Shown here piece after piece: positions 30,247 to 32,273 of a stretch of DNA of 32,273 bases. This stretch comes from JAISGQ01 sp045536305 (GTDB taxonomy: Bacteria > Bacillota > Clostridia > Oscillospirales > Acutalibacteraceae). The notes below the pieces were generated by a model. The model was not told the DNA's origin, did not search any database, and saw only the letters and a list, made by a program, of their open reading frames with translations. The translations under genes and the position numbers were made by a program. The DNA lies in the NCBI GenBank assembly GCA_045536305.1, contig JAZSNH010000004.1:1-32273 (forward strand). Reading direction: 5' to 3'. The stretch's first letter is position 1, and each line of letters starts with the position of its first letter.

Positions 30247-32163
30247 ATGGAAGAAAACAAGATCATTGAAAGTGAAGCTTCTGAGTCTGTAGAAATTGCA
30301 GAAGAGACTGTTGCAGAAGAGGCTGTTGCAGAAGAGGCTGTCGCAGAAGAGGCTGTCGCAGAAGAAGTTGCTGCAGAAGAAGCCGCTGCAGAGGAAGCTG
30401 TTGCAGAAGAAGCTTCTGCAGAAGAAGCTTCTGCAGAAGAAGCTGTCGCAGAAGAAGCTGCTGCAGAAGAAGCTGTCGCAGAAGAAGAGGCTGTTGAAAA
30501 AAGCACTGAAATCGCAGCTGCAGAAACCGAAAAGCCTGTAAAAAAACGTAAGGTTGGCAAAATAATCGGCAACACCCTTATTCTTTTAGCATTACTTGCA
30601 ATTTACGGCTATCTTATCTATCAGAAGGTCACAAACCCCGATTTCACCGCAATTAACACGATATGGTCCCTGCTTCCCCCGATCACCGCTATCGGTCTTG
30701 CTCTGCTGACCAAGGAAGTATACAGCTCTCTGTTCATCGGTATTGTTTCCGGTGCTTTACTGCTTAATGATTTTAATGTTGTAAAAGCAACAGAAACCGT
30801 ATTCTCTGACGGTATCATCGCAAGCATTGCCGATTCCTGGAATGCAGGTATTCTCGTATTCCTTGTTGCACTCGGTATAATTGTTGCTCTGCTCAACTCG
30901 GCAGGCGGCTCTATTGCTTACGGCAAATGGGCTTCTAAAAACATCAAGAGCCGCAAGGGCGCTCTCTTTGCAACATTTGGTCTTGGTGCACTTATTTTCG
31001 TCGATGACTATTTCAATTGTCTGACCGTCGGAAGCGTTATGCGTCCTATCACCGATAAGAAAAAGATCTCCCGTGCAAAGCTCGCTTATCTTATCGATGC
31101 TACCGCAGCTCCTGTTTGTATGATAGCTCCTATCTCCTCCTGGGCAGCTGCTGTTGCAGGCGTCGTTGAAGGCGAAGACGGACTTTCTCTCTTCATCAGA
31201 GCTATTCCTTACAACTTCTATTCTCTGCTTACCATCTTTACAATCATTGTAATCATCGCTCTCGGAATTGATTTCGCTGCAATGAAGAAGCATGAGTACA
31301 ACGCAGTATATAATGATGATATTTACACCACTGCTTCCCGTCCTTATGCAGAGGATGATGAAGATTCTGTAAGCGGCCGCGGAAGAGTTGTTGATCTCCT
31401 TCTCCCCATCATTCTTCTTATCGCATGCTGCATTATCGGCATGCTTTACACTGGCGGTTTGTTCTCCGGCGAGACCTTTATCAATGCATTTGCTAACTGC
31501 GATGCTTCTCTTGGTCTTGCAATGGGCTCTGTTGTTGCTCTTCTCATAATCTTTGTTTACATAGCATGCCGTCGTCTGCTTCCTTTCCAGAAGATGATGG
31601 ACTGTGTACCTCAGGGCTTTAAGGCAATGGTTCCTGCTATTATGATACTTATCTTCGCATGGACAATCGGCGGCCTTACCAAGTCCCTCGGCGCTCAGGA
31701 ATTCTTCAAGGTTGTATTTGAGAACAGCTCCGCAACAACCTTCGCACTTCTCCCCACTCTCGTATTTATCGTTGCTATTGCACTTTCCTTCTCCACCGGT
31801 ACTTCCTGGGGCACCTTCGGTATCCTGCTGCCCATCGTTGTCAGCATCGGACTCCCCGGCGAGCTCCTTATCATCGGCATCTCTGCCTGCCTTGCAGGTG
31901 CAGTATGCGGTGACCACTGCTCCCCCATTTCCGATACAACAATTATGTCCTCCACCGGTGCTCGCTGCGACCATCTGACTCACGTAGGAACTCAGCTGCC
32001 CTATGCACTCCTCGTTGCTGCTGTTTCCACCGTTTCTTATCTGATCGCAGGTTTCATCGCAAACGCATGGATCGCTCTCCCCATTGCTATTGTTATAATG
32101 GCCGGTGTTCTTCTTATTATAAAGCTTTTCCAGAACATCTCCGCTAAGAAAGCAGCAAAATAA
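30247..32163 (+). CDS. NhaC-family Na+/H+ antiporter-like transporter, probable lysine transporter
   Basis: A 638-residue polytopic membrane protein of the NhaC antiporter family. After a ~100-residue cytoplasmic head it has about a dozen hydrophobic segments. Family-type motifs include FVDDYFNCLTVGSVMRPITD with paired Asp253-Asp254, FSTGTSWGTFGILLPI and CGDHCSPISDTTIMSSTGA near residue 555. NhaC-like proteins under lysine riboswitches have been proposed as lysine transporters (LysW), and the L-box leader here supports lysine as substrate. The head (residues 18-82) is an Ala/Glu pentapeptide repeat ending in a basic KKRK patch before the first helix, which is unusual. The start ATG has AAGGAGG (30233-30239). 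Its codon choice is more C-ending than in neighbouring genes, suggesting high expression. Confidence 0.9.
   Translation: MEENKIIESEASESVEIAEETVAEEAVAEEAVAEEAVAEEVAAEEAAAEEAVAEEASAEEASAEEAVAEEAAAEEAVAEEEAVEKSTEIAAAETEKPVKKRKVGKIIGNTLILLALLAIYGYLIYQKVTNPDFTAINTIWSLLPPITAIGLALLTKEVYSSLFIGIVSGALLLNDFNVVKATETVFSDGIIASIADSWNAGILVFLVALGIIVALLNSAGGSIAYGKWASKNIKSRKGALFATFGLGALIFVDDYFNCLTVGSVMRPITDKKKISRAKLAYLIDATAAPVCMIAPISSWAAAVAGVVEGEDGLSLFIRAIPYNFYSLLTIFTIIVIIALGIDFAAMKKHEYNAVYNDDIYTTASRPYAEDDEDSVSGRGRVVDLLLPIILLIACCIIGMLYTGGLFSGETFINAFANCDASLGLAMGSVVALLIIFVYIACRRLLPFQKMMDCVPQGFKAMVPAIMILIFAWTIGGLTKSLGAQEFFKVVFENSSATTFALLPTLVFIVAIALSFSTGTSWGTFGILLPIVVSIGLPGELLIIGISACLAGAVCGDHCSPISDTTIMSSTGARCDHLTHVGTQLPYALLVAAVSTVSYLIAGFIANAWIALPIAIVIMAGVLLIIKLFQNISAKKAAK
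30298..30492 (+). repeat. Tandem 15-bp repeat encoding AEEA(V/A/S) pentapeptides
   Basis: About thirteen tandem copies of a 15-base unit close to GCTGTTGCAGAAGAG, in frame within the transporter gene. Copies differ mainly at the second residue (Val, Ala or Ser codons) and at third codon positions. Such a tract could change copy number by slippage without shifting the frame. Confidence 0.92.
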
Positions 32164-32188
32164 TAAATGATCAAATAATTGCTTTGCA

Positions 32189-32224
32189 AAAGGCAGATGC
32201 TGTATAAACGCAGCATCTGCCTTT
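32189..32224 (+). terminator. Terminator after the transporter gene
   Basis: A perfect 14-bp stem AAAGGCAGATGCTG (32189-32202) with its complement at 32211-32224 and an 8-base loop, followed by CTGTTT. The remaining bases to the end of the window hold no gene. Confidence 0.88.
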
Positions 32225-32273
32225 CTGTTTATATAAAGAAAATGATGGTAAGATCATGTAAACATCATTTTCG

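Noticed and set aside
30298..30492. Short regular repeats considered as a CRISPR or non-coding satellite
   Set aside because: The 15-base units are contiguous, with no spacers, stay in frame and encode a simple peptide repeat.
30757..31983. Long open frame on the minus strand inside the transporter gene, Cys/Lys/Asn-rich
   Set aside because: It lies opposite a clear membrane transporter gene with strong codon bias, has no ribosome site, and its composition is what an antisense of that gene would give.
32238..32272. Inverted repeat GAAAATGATG/CATCATTTTC at the right edge
   Set aside because: It is short, AT-rich with a 15-base loop, and the window ends before its context can be judged.

Overview
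The window looks like a chromosomal segment of a strictly fermentative Firmicute of the class Clostridia, probably in or near the Ruminococcaceae/Oscillospiraceae. This is inferred from AT-rich DNA, strong Shine-Dalgarno sequences, frequent TTG and GTG starts, sporulation-associated genes (YlmC/YmxH family, TepA, YlzJ, SpoIIIE/FtsK), a DnaD/DnaC-like primosome pair, Rex, and pyruvate formate-lyase. No rRNA, tRNA, CRISPR array, prophage or insertion sequence was seen. Most of the segment is ordinary core chromosome.

Left part (1-8235, + strand): the 3' end of clpX and its terminator; an operon of a repeat-bearing membrane protein, alanine racemase, a PLP aminotransferase and tryptophanyl-tRNA synthetase; then a flavin reductase-like protein, xylulokinase, an Sfp-type phosphopantetheinyl transferase and a YlmC/YmxH sporulation protein, closed by a bidirectional terminator. 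Middle-left (8229-18262, mostly - strand): a lone Xer-type tyrosine recombinase, a divergent membrane-anchored alpha/beta hydrolase, and a long reverse cluster. Read in transcription order, that cluster is tepA, ylzJ, terminator, uppP, ftsK/spoIIIE, a YgiQ-type radical SAM protein, a ComEC-like metallo-beta-lactamase-fold protein and a DUF3006 protein.

Middle-right (18406-27347): a + strand operon acn-icd-rex makes 2-oxoglutarate from citrate and carries the NADH-sensing repressor Rex. It converges on a - strand block of dnaD-like, dnaC-like, pflB and pflA genes. Thus the redox sensor, the oxidative citrate branch and the formate-producing pyruvate route lie together.

Right part (27389-32273, + strand): an ECF sigma factor with a downstream single-pass membrane protein (probable anti-sigma factor), a LacI-type regulator, a 61-residue protein, and a NhaC-family transporter whose leader contains a recognisable lysine riboswitch. 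The riboswitch points to lysine as the transporter's substrate. The transporter carries an unusual Ala/Glu pentapeptide-repeat N-terminus.

I did not find a clearly new multi-gene defence or mobile system. The points most worth a second look are the lysine riboswitch/transporter unit, a 13-bp palindrome laid over a perfect consensus promoter at the recombinase gene, two hairpins that bury the ribosome-binding sites of pflB and the YmxH-family gene, the acn-icd-rex grouping, and the sigma factor with an atypical partner.
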